DNA of 40,382 nucleotides, taken from contig CAKREL010000008.1 of the NCBI GenBank assembly GCA_934317205.1, positions 1 to 40,382 on the forward strand. Direction: 5' to 3'. The position numbers and the translations under genes are program-made. The notes beneath the pieces were generated by a model, which did not search any database, had not been told where the DNA came from, and was given only the letters and a program-made list of their open reading frames with translations. The DNA is from an uncultured Eubacterium sp. Lineage in GTDB: Bacteria; Bacillota; Clostridia; Lachnospirales; Lachnospiraceae. Below are positions 25,956 through 34,462 of the stretch, in pieces (within the stretch, counting starts at the first letter, position 1; each line of letters starts with the position of its first letter).

Positions 25956-27716
25956 TTATCTGTCCACACGACCATTTTCCACATAGTATCTTCCACTGGA
26001 AACCTGTGTCCATCCGGTATATGAAAAATCTACTTTTCCGCCACGGATATACCACCAGCCGTTAGCGTTCTGTGCGATGCCATTATATTTGAAATTAACT
26101 TTTCCGTTTTCGACACGCCACCAACCATTCTCATTGTTGCTGACGCCGGTATACTTAAAGTTAACCTGGCCATTTTCCACTTTCCACCAGCCATTTTCGT
26201 TGTTGGTAATTCCATTATATGTAAAATCAACCTGACCATCTTTTACACGCCACCAGCCATTTTGATTATTGCTGATGCCAGTGTAAGATGTATCAATCTT
26301 TCCGTTGGTAAATTTCCACCAGCTGACTGCATCATTCATGATTCCGGTGTAATCAAAATCTACCTGGCCGCCTTTAACGCACCATCGTCCGGCTGCATTA
26401 TCTGCAATTCCAGTATAATTAAAATCAACCATACCATCCTTGATATACCACCAGCCATTCTGGTTATTAGATAATCCATTGAAACTCCAGTCAACATAGC
26501 CTTTCTCGATCTTGTACCATCCGTCTCTGCCCTGTGCCACACCGGAATAGTCTGTCTGTATCTGACCATTTACTTTATATACCCAGGCTTTTGCAGATGT
26601 ATCATATTCTACAATAGTCTGATATACTGGTGACGGATTCGGAGTTGGTGTCGGATCAACCGTACCATCTTTTGGCTGATACCAGTAATCCAGATCTACT
26701 TTTGTTTTGATTCCGTCTACTTTCGCTGATTCGCTGCACTGCCAGAAATTAAGCTTTCCACCATAGAATTTTCCTTTATCTTTATCCGAATTATAGGTAT
26801 ATGTATTATATCTGGCCATCCATATCTGATATTTCTGTCCTAACTCATCTGTATTCATTTCTTTCTCACAAAAGCTCGCATTTGCATAGACCATAGCCTG
26901 ATATCCCGCATCTGTCACTTTTTTACAAAAAGCTTCTGCACACGCTGTCTTCTGCGCCTTTGTCAGATTTGCACTGTCGAGACGTCCATTTGGGTCTCCT
27001 GCAAATTCATAATCAAAAGTAACCGGCAGATCAATCTGATAGCCTTTGATATTCTTCAATACGAAATCGGCTTCCTCTTCCGCCTCTGCTTTTGTAATGG
27101 CCTGGGAATAAATATATACGCCAACTTTCAGGCCAACTCTCTGTGCATCTTGAATATAGGAAATAAATTTACTGTCTTTTGCAAGACTTCCGGATCGATA
27201 CGCCCGATATCCCACACGGAGAATTGCAAACTTTACACCAGATGCCTTCACTTTATCCCAGTCAATGGCTCCCTGATGATAAGAAACATCGATACCTGCC
27301 ACCACATTTTTATTCTCAGTGTTGCTATCCAGATGTGTATATGTAACTGTTTTTGTATTTTTCAAACTGTCGTCCGCATAATTTATCCAGCTTGTACACA
27401 TGCCAGATACACTCGCCCGTGCCAACGGCTCCATGGAAAATAGCTGAACCTCGCTGTCTGCTTCTTCCGTATCTGAGCCATCTCCATAAATCTGCGCATA
27501 AGCTCTCGCATTCTGAGGATCTTCCGGATCCCAGTCTGCCGGATACACGATATCTGCCTCCTGCATATCTGTTTCATTTTCTTCCTGTGTAACTTTCTCT
27601 TCCCCTGCCACTGTCTGTCCTGCTTCCTGCGCATTTACAGAAGAAGCCAGTGCGGTCATACTTCCTGACGAAAATAGCAAAGAAGCAATCAAACACATAA
27701 CCGCAATTCTTTTCAT
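25956..27716 (-). CDS. Secreted GH25 muramidase with ten Trp-rich wall-binding repeats
   Basis: A 586-residue exported lysozyme-type enzyme that should cleave the MurNAc-GlcNAc backbone of peptidoglycan. It has a signal peptide (about 1-25), an acidic low-complexity stretch to about 95, then a GH25 domain (about 138-345) with the catalytic Asp in GIDVSYHQG (about 141) and the Asp-Glu pair in TFDYEF (about 232). A short proline-rich linker (DPTPTPNPSP) leads to ten 22-residue repeats filling the C-terminus. The layout parallels pneumococcal choline-binding lysozymes. It has its own promoter and a terminator on each side. Probably acts on its own wall in growth or separation. Confidence 0.93.
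   Translation of the reverse strand: MKRIAVMCLIASLLFSSGSMTALASSVNAQEAGQTVAGEEKVTQEENETDMQEADIVYPADWDPEDPQNARAYAQIYGDGSDTEEADSEVQLFSMEPLARASVSGMCTSWINYADDSLKNTKTVTYTHLDSNTENKNVVAGIDVSYHQGAIDWDKVKASGVKFAILRVGYRAYRSGSLAKDSKFISYIQDAQRVGLKVGVYIYSQAITKAEAEEEADFVLKNIKGYQIDLPVTFDYEFAGDPNGRLDSANLTKAQKTACAEAFCKKVTDAGYQAMVYANASFCEKEMNTDELGQKYQIWMARYNTYTYNSDKDKGKFYGGKLNFWQCSESAKVDGIKTKVDLDYWYQPKDGTVDPTPTPNPSPVYQTIVEYDTSAKAWVYKVNGQIQTDYSGVAQGRDGWYKIEKGYVDWSFNGLSNNQNGWWYIKDGMVDFNYTGIADNAAGRWCVKGGQVDFDYTGIMNDAVSWWKFTNGKIDTSYTGISNNQNGWWRVKDGQVDFTYNGITNNENGWWKVENGQVNFKYTGVSNNENGWWRVENGKVNFKYNGIAQNANGWWYIRGGKVDFSYTGWTQVSSGRYYVENGRVDR
25959..26592 (-). repeat. Trp-rich repeat array, ten units (GH25 C-terminus)
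   Basis: Examples: GWWYIKDGMVDFNYTG, GWWRVKDGQVDFTYNG, GWWKVENGQVNFKYTG and GWWRVENGKVNFKYNG. The ending of neighbouring units alternates YTG and YNG in the later part. One unit carries Cys (GRWCVKGG). Confidence 0.88.
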
Positions 27717-27767
27717 TCGAACCTCTTTTCTTTTATCATACTGTTTTTCTTTGTTACTCCATTTTTT

Positions 27768-27796
27768 ATTATAACCCCAGATAAAAAACAGGACAA
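27768..27796 (-). promoter_or_regulatory. Promoter of the GH25 gene
   Basis: TTGTCC (27796-27791), 17 bp, TATAAT (27773-27768) on the minus strand, about 50 bp before the ATG. The -35 box overlaps the terminator arm of the preceding gene. Confidence 0.55.
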
Positions 27797-27829
27797 GGTG
27801 TAATCATTACATCTGCCCTGTTTTTTATC
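27780..27829. terminator. Bidirectional terminator after the M23 gene
   Basis: Perfect 13-bp stem GATAAAAAACAGG/CCTGTTTTTTATC (27780-27792, 27817-27829), with a 15-bp inner palindrome GTGTAAT-C-ATTACAT (27798-27812). It has the same two-level design as the terminator at 22774-22816. Confidence 0.85.
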
Positions 27830-27846
27830 CATCCATAGGATTATTA

Positions 27847-28953
27847 TTAAGGTTGTACCATAGTCAGAGGATCAACAAATTCTCCATCTACTATAAATCT
27901 GAGATCCAGATGATTGCCTGTCGCATCTCCAGTCGCTCCGACAAATCCAATGACATCTCCCTGCTGTACAGTCTGTCCTACCTTTACATTCAGGGCAGAA
28001 CAATGACAATATCTTGTCTGCACACCATTTCCATGGTCGATCACAACGTTATTTCCATAGCTGGAACTGTACTCTGCCTTCACTACTGTTCCGCCTGCAC
28101 AAGCCAGAATTGAGGTTCCTTCTGCTGCCGGAATATCAATGCCTCCGTGCAGCTCCTGACCATGATACGGGCAGATTCGATAACCAAATGCAGAGCTGAT
28201 TCTACTGTATCCAGGTAATGGCCATAAATAAGTATTTTTCTGATCTACCGCTTTTTCGGTTGCCTTTCCATCTGCTACCTCATAGGTCTTACCATTATAT
28301 GTTACCTCACCGGTATATCCAAAATTTACTTTGCCATTTTCAATGTACCAATAAGCATCTTCACCTTCCGCTACACCGTTAAAATCAAAATTCACCTTTC
28401 CATTTTCAATACGCCATAAGCCGTATTCATTTTCGGCCACTCCGGTATAATCAAAATTAACTTTGCCATTTTCGATTTTCCACCAGCCATTTTGGTTATT
28501 GGTAATCCCATTGTAATCAAAATTGACTTTGCCATTTTCTACACGCCACCAGCCATTCTGGTTGTTAGAAACTCCGGTATAATCAAAATTGACCTTTCCG
28601 TTCTCAATCTTCCACCAGCCATTCTGATTATTGGTAATCCCATTATAATCAAAATTTACTTTGCCATTTTCAATACGCCACCAGCCATTCTCATTATTGG
28701 AAATTCCAGTATAATCAAAATTTACTTTGCCATTTTCAATTTTCCACCAGCCATTTGCATTCTGTCTGATAGAATTACAGCTTGTGTCAATCTTGCCATT
28801 TTTATACATATACCAGTTTCCAGTAACCGGTTCCTGACAAATACCATCCAGATATGTCGTATTAACTATATTTGCATATACAGGTGTAACCATTCCGGAT
28901 GCTGCAGTTCCTGCTGTCAGTAGCGCGGCGAGTAATTTTTTCCACTGCTTCAT
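27847..28953 (-). CDS. Secreted M23-type peptidase with N-terminal Trp-rich repeats and an altered zinc motif
   Basis: A 368-residue exported protein: signal peptide (about 1-27), a cap (LDGICQEPVTGNWYMYKNGK), seven or eight near-identical 22-residue repeats, then an M23 (LytM-like) domain from about 255 to the end. The zinc pair is present in HGGIDIP (about 267). The later HxH motif reads GNHLDLRF (about 345), so Asp stands where LytM has the third zinc ligand His293. It may still bind metal through Asp or may be a non-catalytic scaffold. Repeats precede the catalytic domain here, unlike in GH25. Predicted substrate: peptide cross-links of peptidoglycan. Confidence 0.9.
   Translation of the reverse strand: MKQWKKLLAALLTAGTAASGMVTPVYANIVNTTYLDGICQEPVTGNWYMYKNGKIDTSCNSIRQNANGWWKIENGKVNFDYTGISNNENGWWRIENGKVNFDYNGITNNQNGWWKIENGKVNFDYTGVSNNQNGWWRVENGKVNFDYNGITNNQNGWWKIENGKVNFDYTGVAENEYGLWRIENGKVNFDFNGVAEGEDAYWYIENGKVNFGYTGEVTYNGKTYEVADGKATEKAVDQKNTYLWPLPGYSRISSAFGYRICPYHGQELHGGIDIPAAEGTSILACAGGTVVKAEYSSSYGNNVVIDHGNGVQTRYCHCSALNVKVGQTVQQGDVIGFVGATGDATGNHLDLRFIVDGEFVDPLTMVQP
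28250..28823 (-). repeat. Trp-rich repeat array, about nine units (M23 N-terminal half)
   Basis: The most uniform array. Successive units alternate GWWKIENGKVNFDYTG and GWWR(I/V)ENGKVNFDYNG, so the true period is two units (44 residues, 132 bp). The DNA is also nearly identical between units, which suggests recent expansion. Confidence 0.9.
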
Positions 28954-28995
28954 TTTTAATGTAACCCCTATCTTTCTTCATCATTAATCATTACA

Positions 28996-29024
28996 ATTAT
29001 ACCTTTTTTACACCTGCAATGCAA
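28996..29024 (-). promoter_or_regulatory. Promoter of the M23 gene
   Basis: TTGCAT (29024-29019), 17 bp, TATAAT (29001-28996) on the minus strand, 43 bp before the ATG. Confidence 0.6.
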
Positions 29025-29069
29025 CAATTCTTAAATATTTTTTAATTATTTTGTAATTTTTCCTGAATT

Positions 29070-31454
29070 TTATACAATCACGCGCCCCTGATAAATTGCA
29101 CGCCATGCATTCTGATACCTTATCCAGCCGCTGTATGAGAAGTTAACTTTACCTCCCTCCAGATACCAGGCACCATTTTCATTCTGAGCGATACCGTTAA
29201 ATCCGAAATCTACTTTTCCCTGATAGAATTTCCACCATCCATTTTCATTGTTCGCAATCCCGTTATATGCGAAATTGACCTGACCATTTTCAATACGCCA
29301 CCATCCATTTTCGTTGTTTGTAATTCCGGTATAGCTAAAATCTACCTGGCCATTTTTAATTTTCCACCAGCCATTCTGGTTATTTGCCAGCCCATTGTAA
29401 TTGAAGTTAACCTGTCCTTTTTCTATACGCCACCAGCCGTTCTGATTATTTGCAACGCCAGTATAATCAAAGTTTACTTTTCCGTTCTGCACATACCACC
29501 AGCCATTCGCATTGTTTGCCACAGTCGTATCATATACGACCTGGCTGTTTCTTACATGCCACCAGCCATTTATTCCATTTACGGTTCCGAAGACAATATC
29601 ATTCCGTTTGAATGTGATTTTCCCTTTTTCCACATACCACCAGCCATTCGCATTGCTCATAAAACCAGTATAAGAAGTGTCGACTATGCCATTTTTTACA
29701 TACCACCAACCGACACGATCATTGATCAGCCCGGTATATGTATCCTGCTGCCATCCATTTTTCAGATAATGCAACGTTCCATGGTCATCATAGATTCCTG
29801 TATAATCACTCCCGGCCTCTTTTGTAAAATCATTGGCATCCAGAACTGTCAGCGGAATCTGAGCTATCATCAGGCCATACTCATTACGCATCTGAAGCAT
29901 TGCATTTCCTATATGCTCTCCAGTTACTTTTCCATCCAGTTCATTATAAGTTGCTGCATTTCCTATCACAGACACAGACATTTTTTTTGCGCAATAAACC
30001 GGGTCTGTCACTGCAACCAATGCACGCCTTTCACCGCTCCGCAGCATAAAGGATGATACCTCTTCTCCCTGTTCATTCAAAAATCTCACGTCTGTCTTTG
30101 ACAGATTTTCTCCTGTCAACGTTTTGTACATTCCTTCAGCAGCTGTAATTCCATTTTCATTATGACCAATCTGATAATAATGCCATACTCCGTATATCTG
30201 AGATGCCCTGGTCGGAAGTGAAGTATCCGCACTGGAATTATGTATCGGATAATCCAGTTTATCATTTGGATAGACAGATTTAAAATACTGTTGCACTCCA
30301 CTGTCAGTTACCCATTGTTCATTTACATTGCTGACCACATATGTATCTGAATATTTTTTACTGATATTCATTCCATACTGCGCTGCTCTCGGTCCTTCCA
30401 TATATAGAGCATTGTCTTCCATACCGTTTTCATCCAGCAGGCGCACCGTGATGATGCCCCATGCATCCGGATGCAGTACTTTATTCATTTCATCATGCAT
30501 TGAACCAAACTGTTCCACATATTCTTCCGATGAAAGCTTCTGATCATATTCTCCCTGCTGCCAGAATATCAGTTTTTTCCCTTTTGTATAATGTCCTGCA
30601 TCCAGTTCTGCCCGACAAGTCTGCTCCACTGCCTTTACTGCATTCAGGGCACGTGTATAAAGTGTTCCACCCGGAACCCAGCTATCCATGTAAGAACCAC
30701 TCCATGCAGCATTCACAACCCATACTTTATCTCCGCTCAGTCGATTCCAGGTATAAGCAATGCCACTATCCGGTCCGGTTTTTCCATTACCAGCTGTATC
30801 CAGCGAATCTAATGGATATTCCATCGCTTTTCCGGAAATACTCGTATTTCCCTGCAAAGAACCTGCCACAAAATCTGCCACATTTCCCTCACTGCACGTA
30901 TTTCCGAAAGAAATACCAGTTATTTTGGTTGCCCAGGAATCCACTGTCGGCAGATAAGTAGAATATACTGCCCCCTTCGGACACGCAACACTGACTCCAC
31001 GCTGCGTATTACCGTCTGCCCAATAGTCATAAAAGCCTTCCATATTGCTCTGACCAAGCAGATAGATTAATGTTAGCGGTGATGCTTCTACTGTCACCTT
31101 CACCTCTACACTGCTTTCATTATTCAAAATACTCTGCGACTTTTTCCGCAGTACAATGGTTGCTGTTCCTGTTCCGGTTGCTCTGACTTCAGTATCAGAA
31201 ATCTGCGTAAGCACTGCTTCATCTGGCTCATTAGATACTGTTCCATTGCTAACTTTCCTCGATGTAACATTTTGGTTTTTGATTCCAGCAATGACATAAT
31301 CATTTGCTATTGTTTGAATTGAATAACGATCATCATATTGTAATGACACGTTCAGATTTCCAGACACAGTTTCATGATTTTTTGCCACTGCCGGTTCTGC
31401 AAAAAAAGCAAATATCAGTAGAAAACTAAGTATCATTCCTAGTATTTTCTTCAT
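29070..31454 (-). CDS. Secreted SASA/SGNH-type carbohydrate esterase with eleven Trp-rich repeats
   Basis: About 794 residues: signal peptide, an Ig-like beta domain (about 30-120), then a sialate O-acetylesterase-like domain. The nucleophile Ser is in LLGQSNMEG (about 132), the conserved block WQQGEYD lies near 297 and the likely catalytic His is in QIGHNENG (about 428). It is followed by a small beta domain and eleven 22-residue repeats (551 to the end). Such enzymes remove O-acetyl groups from sugars; here the target may be wall polymer, exopolysaccharide or host glycan. I prefer ATG 31454 over 31466, because the AAAGG site touches the latter. Two O-acyltransferase genes lie nearby. Confidence 0.88.
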   Translation of the reverse strand: MKKILGMILSFLLIFAFFAEPAVAKNHETVSGNLNVSLQYDDRYSIQTIANDYVIAGIKNQNVTSRKVSNGTVSNEPDEAVLTQISDTEVRATGTGTATIVLRKKSQSILNNESSVEVKVTVEASPLTLIYLLGQSNMEGFYDYWADGNTQRGVSVACPKGAVYSTYLPTVDSWATKITGISFGNTCSEGNVADFVAGSLQGNTSISGKAMEYPLDSLDTAGNGKTGPDSGIAYTWNRLSGDKVWVVNAAWSGSYMDSWVPGGTLYTRALNAVKAVEQTCRAELDAGHYTKGKKLIFWQQGEYDQKLSSEEYVEQFGSMHDEMNKVLHPDAWGIITVRLLDENGMEDNALYMEGPRAAQYGMNISKKYSDTYVVSNVNEQWVTDSGVQQYFKSVYPNDKLDYPIHNSSADTSLPTRASQIYGVWHYYQIGHNENGITAAEGMYKTLTGENLSKTDVRFLNEQGEEVSSFMLRSGERRALVAVTDPVYCAKKMSVSVIGNAATYNELDGKVTGEHIGNAMLQMRNEYGLMIAQIPLTVLDANDFTKEAGSDYTGIYDDHGTLHYLKNGWQQDTYTGLINDRVGWWYVKNGIVDTSYTGFMSNANGWWYVEKGKITFKRNDIVFGTVNGINGWWHVRNSQVVYDTTVANNANGWWYVQNGKVNFDYTGVANNQNGWWRIEKGQVNFNYNGLANNQNGWWKIKNGQVDFSYTGITNNENGWWRIENGQVNFAYNGIANNENGWWKFYQGKVDFGFNGIAQNENGAWYLEGGKVNFSYSGWIRYQNAWRAIYQGRVIV
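29073..29800 (-). repeat. Trp-rich repeat array, eleven units (esterase C-terminus)
   Basis: Includes degenerate units (GWWHVRNSQVVYDTT) and typical ones (GWWRIEKGQVNFNYNG, GWWKIKNGQVDFSYTG). The last full units (GWWKFYQGKVDFGFNG, then GAWYLEGGKVNFSYSG) closely match the end of the array in the L,D-transpeptidase. Confidence 0.88.
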
Positions 31455-31480
31455 GTAGTGTTTCATCCTTTCACAATGCT

Positions 31481-31512
31481 AAGACGCTGGCTCCGACTGG
31501 AACCAACGTCTT
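31481..31512. other. Hairpin just upstream of the esterase gene
   Basis: AAGACGCTGGCTCC/GGAACCAACGTCTT around a GACT loop, with 14 pairs counting G-U on the minus-strand RNA. Only the plus strand has a weak T-run (ATTTTG), so it is not a clear terminator for the minus-strand genes. It may be an end-protection or partial attenuation site between the L,D-transpeptidase and esterase genes. Confidence 0.55.
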
Positions 31513-31546
31513 ATTTTGATAACTTATTTTATTTTCCTCTTGAATC

Positions 31547-33235
31547 CTAGAATACAATAACGCGGGATCCATTCGGAATATGATCATAGATCCATTTTGC
31601 TTCATTGATATTTAATCTGACACATCCATGAGATAACTTCATTCCAAGACGTCCATCCTGAATACTTGTCATGCTTCCACGATTGTAAATGACAGAGTGG
31701 AACAGATAATCTCCGTAGAACTGTGTATAATACCAACAGGTATATGTATCCGTACCAAAAGATTTTCCACGGCCTGTCACTTTGAAATTACCGGTCACTG
31801 TCGGTGTAGATGCTTTTCCAGGACTACATGCCAAATATTTTAAAGCAGTCCAATGTCCGTCACCACCATAAAATACAGCCACACGGCAGGACTGAGTATC
31901 TGTCACGATCAGCCAGTCTGTATCACTGTGTGCTCCCTGTGCCCGTGCATAAATATTTCCATTTGTAGAAATCGGCATGAGACGACCATTGGATATATAA
32001 CAGTTGACACCTGACCATTGCACATTTCCAGTATAACCAAAGTTTACTTTTCCACCACTGAAATACCAGGAACCATTCTCATTCGTTGCTATTCCGTTGA
32101 AGCCAAAGTCTACTTTTCCTTGCCAGAATTTCCACCAGCCATTTTCATTGTTAGAAATCCCGCTAAATCCAAAGTTAACCCGACCATTCTCAACCTTCCA
32201 GTATCCATTTTCATTCGGTACGATACCATTATAATTGAAATCTACCTGACCATTTCTGCACATCCACCAGCCATTCTGGTTCGGTGCGAGTCCTGTATAA
32301 TTAAAATCTACCTGACCTCTTGTGATTTTCCACCAGCCAACCTGATTATTGGATATGCCATTGTAGGACTCATCTACTTTTCCGCCTTTGAATTTGTACC
32401 AACCGTTTTCTGTGTTCGCAATTCCGTTAAATCCAAAATTAACAGCTCCGTTTTCTACGCGCCAGTAGCCATTCTGATTACGAACATAACCAGTATAGTT
32501 GAAATCAACTGCTCCGTCTTTTACATACCACCATCCATTTGGATTGTTGGATAAACCTGTAAATGTATAGTCAACTTTACCATTTTTAACGCGCCACCAG
32601 CCATCCTGGCTATTTGATACACCTGTGTATGAAAAGTCTACACGACCATTTGTCACTTTCCATAATGTATCCTCTCCGTTTACAACACCTTCTGTAATTC
32701 CGTTGTAATCAAAAGTTACTTCACCATTTACAATTCTCCACCAGCCATTTTCATTAGCAGCGATTCCATTGTAAGTCAGATTTACTTTTCCATTTTCAAT
32801 GCGCCACCAGCCATCTTTGTCATTGGATACTCCGGTATAATCTACATCAACAATTCCATTTTTCACTTTCCAGCGATTTTCACCATCGCTTACGATAGTA
32901 TTACAGCTGGTATCAATTTTACCATCTTTATAATAGCAATACTGATCCGGATTGTCCGGGTTCTGACAAATGCCCTCCAGCACAACCTCATCATCGTCTT
33001 TCTTATCTGGATCATCGGAAGGATTTACTGATGAATCATCTATAACGGGATCTTGTTCATCAATACTGTCTTTCTGCTCTGTATCATTTTGTTCATCTGT
33101 CATAGCTGACTGTACATCCACTTCTTGCTGCTGCACATTCGGATCAGCAATATCAGCAGCCGCTGCCGGAACAGTACACAGACCTAAAGCCAGTACAGAT
33201 GCTGCAAGTGTTATCTGCAACTTTTTCAATTTCAT
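31547..33235 (-). CDS. Secreted YkuD L,D-transpeptidase with fifteen Trp-rich repeats
   Basis: A 562-residue exported protein: signal peptide (about 1-27), an acidic Asp/Glu-rich linker to about 85, the cap LEGICQNPDNPDQYCYYKDG shared with the M23 protein, about fifteen 22-residue repeats (to about 425) and a C-terminal YkuD domain with SHGCVRLN (Cys about 535). YkuD enzymes make 3-3 peptidoglycan cross-links or attach proteins to the wall. Fifteen repeats is the longest array in the locus. It may be co-transcribed with the esterase gene, 92 bp downstream. AGGAGG lies 8 nt before the ATG. Confidence 0.93.
   Translation of the reverse strand: MKLKKLQITLAASVLALGLCTVPAAAADIADPNVQQQEVDVQSAMTDEQNDTEQKDSIDEQDPVIDDSSVNPSDDPDKKDDDEVVLEGICQNPDNPDQYCYYKDGKIDTSCNTIVSDGENRWKVKNGIVDVDYTGVSNDKDGWWRIENGKVNLTYNGIAANENGWWRIVNGEVTFDYNGITEGVVNGEDTLWKVTNGRVDFSYTGVSNSQDGWWRVKNGKVDYTFTGLSNNPNGWWYVKDGAVDFNYTGYVRNQNGYWRVENGAVNFGFNGIANTENGWYKFKGGKVDESYNGISNNQVGWWKITRGQVDFNYTGLAPNQNGWWMCRNGQVDFNYNGIVPNENGYWKVENGRVNFGFSGISNNENGWWKFWQGKVDFGFNGIATNENGSWYFSGGKVNFGYTGNVQWSGVNCYISNGRLMPISTNGNIYARAQGAHSDTDWLIVTDTQSCRVAVFYGGDGHWTALKYLACSPGKASTPTVTGNFKVTGRGKSFGTDTYTCWYYTQFYGDYLFHSVIYNRGSMTSIQDGRLGMKLSHGCVRLNINEAKWIYDHIPNGSRVIVF
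31972..32945 (-). repeat. Trp-rich repeat array, about fifteen units (L,D-transpeptidase)
   Basis: Units include GWWRIENGKVNLTYNG, GWWYVKDGAVDFNYTG, GWWMCRNGQVDFNYNG and GYWKVENGRVNFGFSG. They are more varied than in the M23 protein, suggesting an older array. Confidence 0.88.
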
Positions 33236-33351
33236 ATTCTATTCCTCCTGCCTATGATTTTCTCTCTATTTACTACAAAAGTCAATGCTTTTATCGTGTC
33301 TTTACGCTTATTTATTTCATTTCTTTTTATATCTGTTCCATCCACTTTCCA

Positions 33352-34413
33352 TCAGCGGATAAAAAACAAAATCCTTCCTGCTGCTTTGCACCGGCTGACA
33401 AGCCATACAACTCCCCAGCTAATTACAAATGTCAGACACCAGATTACTGCAATCCGTTTGGATGCAGATTCCACTTTCAAATATTCTTTTGCAATGATCA
33501 CAACGATGTAATGAAGCAGATAAATTCCGAACGAACATTTCGCCAGATTACGGAATATTCCCGGCAACAATACTTTGTGCAGTCTGGAAACAAGTTCCAC
33601 CAGACAAAATACCGTGATAAGTAAAAATATATTGTCATACCAGAGATTATATACATATTCCTGATCATATGCATACAGCTGCATGGCGATCGCACAGATA
33701 AAAGATGCTGCTCCGGCAACTACCAGCACAATGCCGTTTATCTTTTTAAAACAGTCTTTTTTGATCAGATAGCCCGAAATCAGCATGATTCCGTAAAATC
33801 CACCGGAAAAATTCAATGACGGTAACGTCAGAAGAGGATCCTCTCCTGCTGCCTGCACAAATACATTAATGACCGGAAGCACAAAAATATATGCGATAGC
33901 CAGAATCATCGGAAAACGCAAAAGCCCCGGTCGGATCCTGTGCAGTACCATCGCCACAAACGGCAGAAATACATAAATTCCCATGATCATCGGCATATAC
34001 CACATATGCGGCACATTCAAATATTTCAAAAATATCATATTTTCAAAAAATTCAAGTCCCTCTATCTCTCTTCCATCAAAATGGATCAGGAAAATATTGT
34101 ATATTATAATCCAGATTTCCGTGGTCAAAAACAGTCCAAACAGGTTTCTTTTCCAAAAATGCACACATTTTTTTTCATCAAAGACCCTATCCAGCAAAAG
34201 ATAACCGGTAACCATCATGAAAATCGGCACACCAATCCGTCCAATTGAAAGCAGTACATATGCAAAAATTCTGGTGTGACAAGGTAAAAGCTGCATATGT
34301 TCCAGATCATATGTATATACATTATCTGCCGCATGAACCAGGAGCACACAGCAAATCGCCAGACTCTTTAATACATCGATCCATTCAATGCGTTTTTCTT
34401 CTTGTTTCTTCAT
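33352..34413 (-). CDS. Membrane O-acyltransferase (acyltransferase-3 family), paralogue 1
   Basis: A 353-residue integral membrane protein with about ten hydrophobic segments. It opens with the family pattern RIEWIDVLKSLAICCVLLVH, which includes the conserved His. GRIGVPIFMMVTGYLL follows near residue 55. These proteins move acetyl or succinyl groups across the membrane onto sugars or wall polymers; no SGNH extracellular domain is fused. The adjacent gene is a paralogue. With the esterase in the same locus it could set O-acylation of an envelope glycan. Acceptor unknown. Confidence 0.87.
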   Translation of the reverse strand: MKKQEEKRIEWIDVLKSLAICCVLLVHAADNVYTYDLEHMQLLPCHTRIFAYVLLSIGRIGVPIFMMVTGYLLLDRVFDEKKCVHFWKRNLFGLFLTTEIWIIIYNIFLIHFDGREIEGLEFFENMIFLKYLNVPHMWYMPMIMGIYVFLPFVAMVLHRIRPGLLRFPMILAIAYIFVLPVINVFVQAAGEDPLLTLPSLNFSGGFYGIMLISGYLIKKDCFKKINGIVLVVAGAASFICAIAMQLYAYDQEYVYNLWYDNIFLLITVFCLVELVSRLHKVLLPGIFRNLAKCSFGIYLLHYIVVIIAKEYLKVESASKRIAVIWCLTFVISWGVVWLVSRCKAAGRILFFIR

Positions 34414-34462
34414 ATTTACTCACATTTCTTTATCATATTGTTATTCTGTTGTCTACCTTATT

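Noticed and set aside
28250..28823. CRISPR-like or satellite DNA from the 66-bp periodicity
   Set aside because: The repeats stay in frame and encode the Trp-rich protein units.
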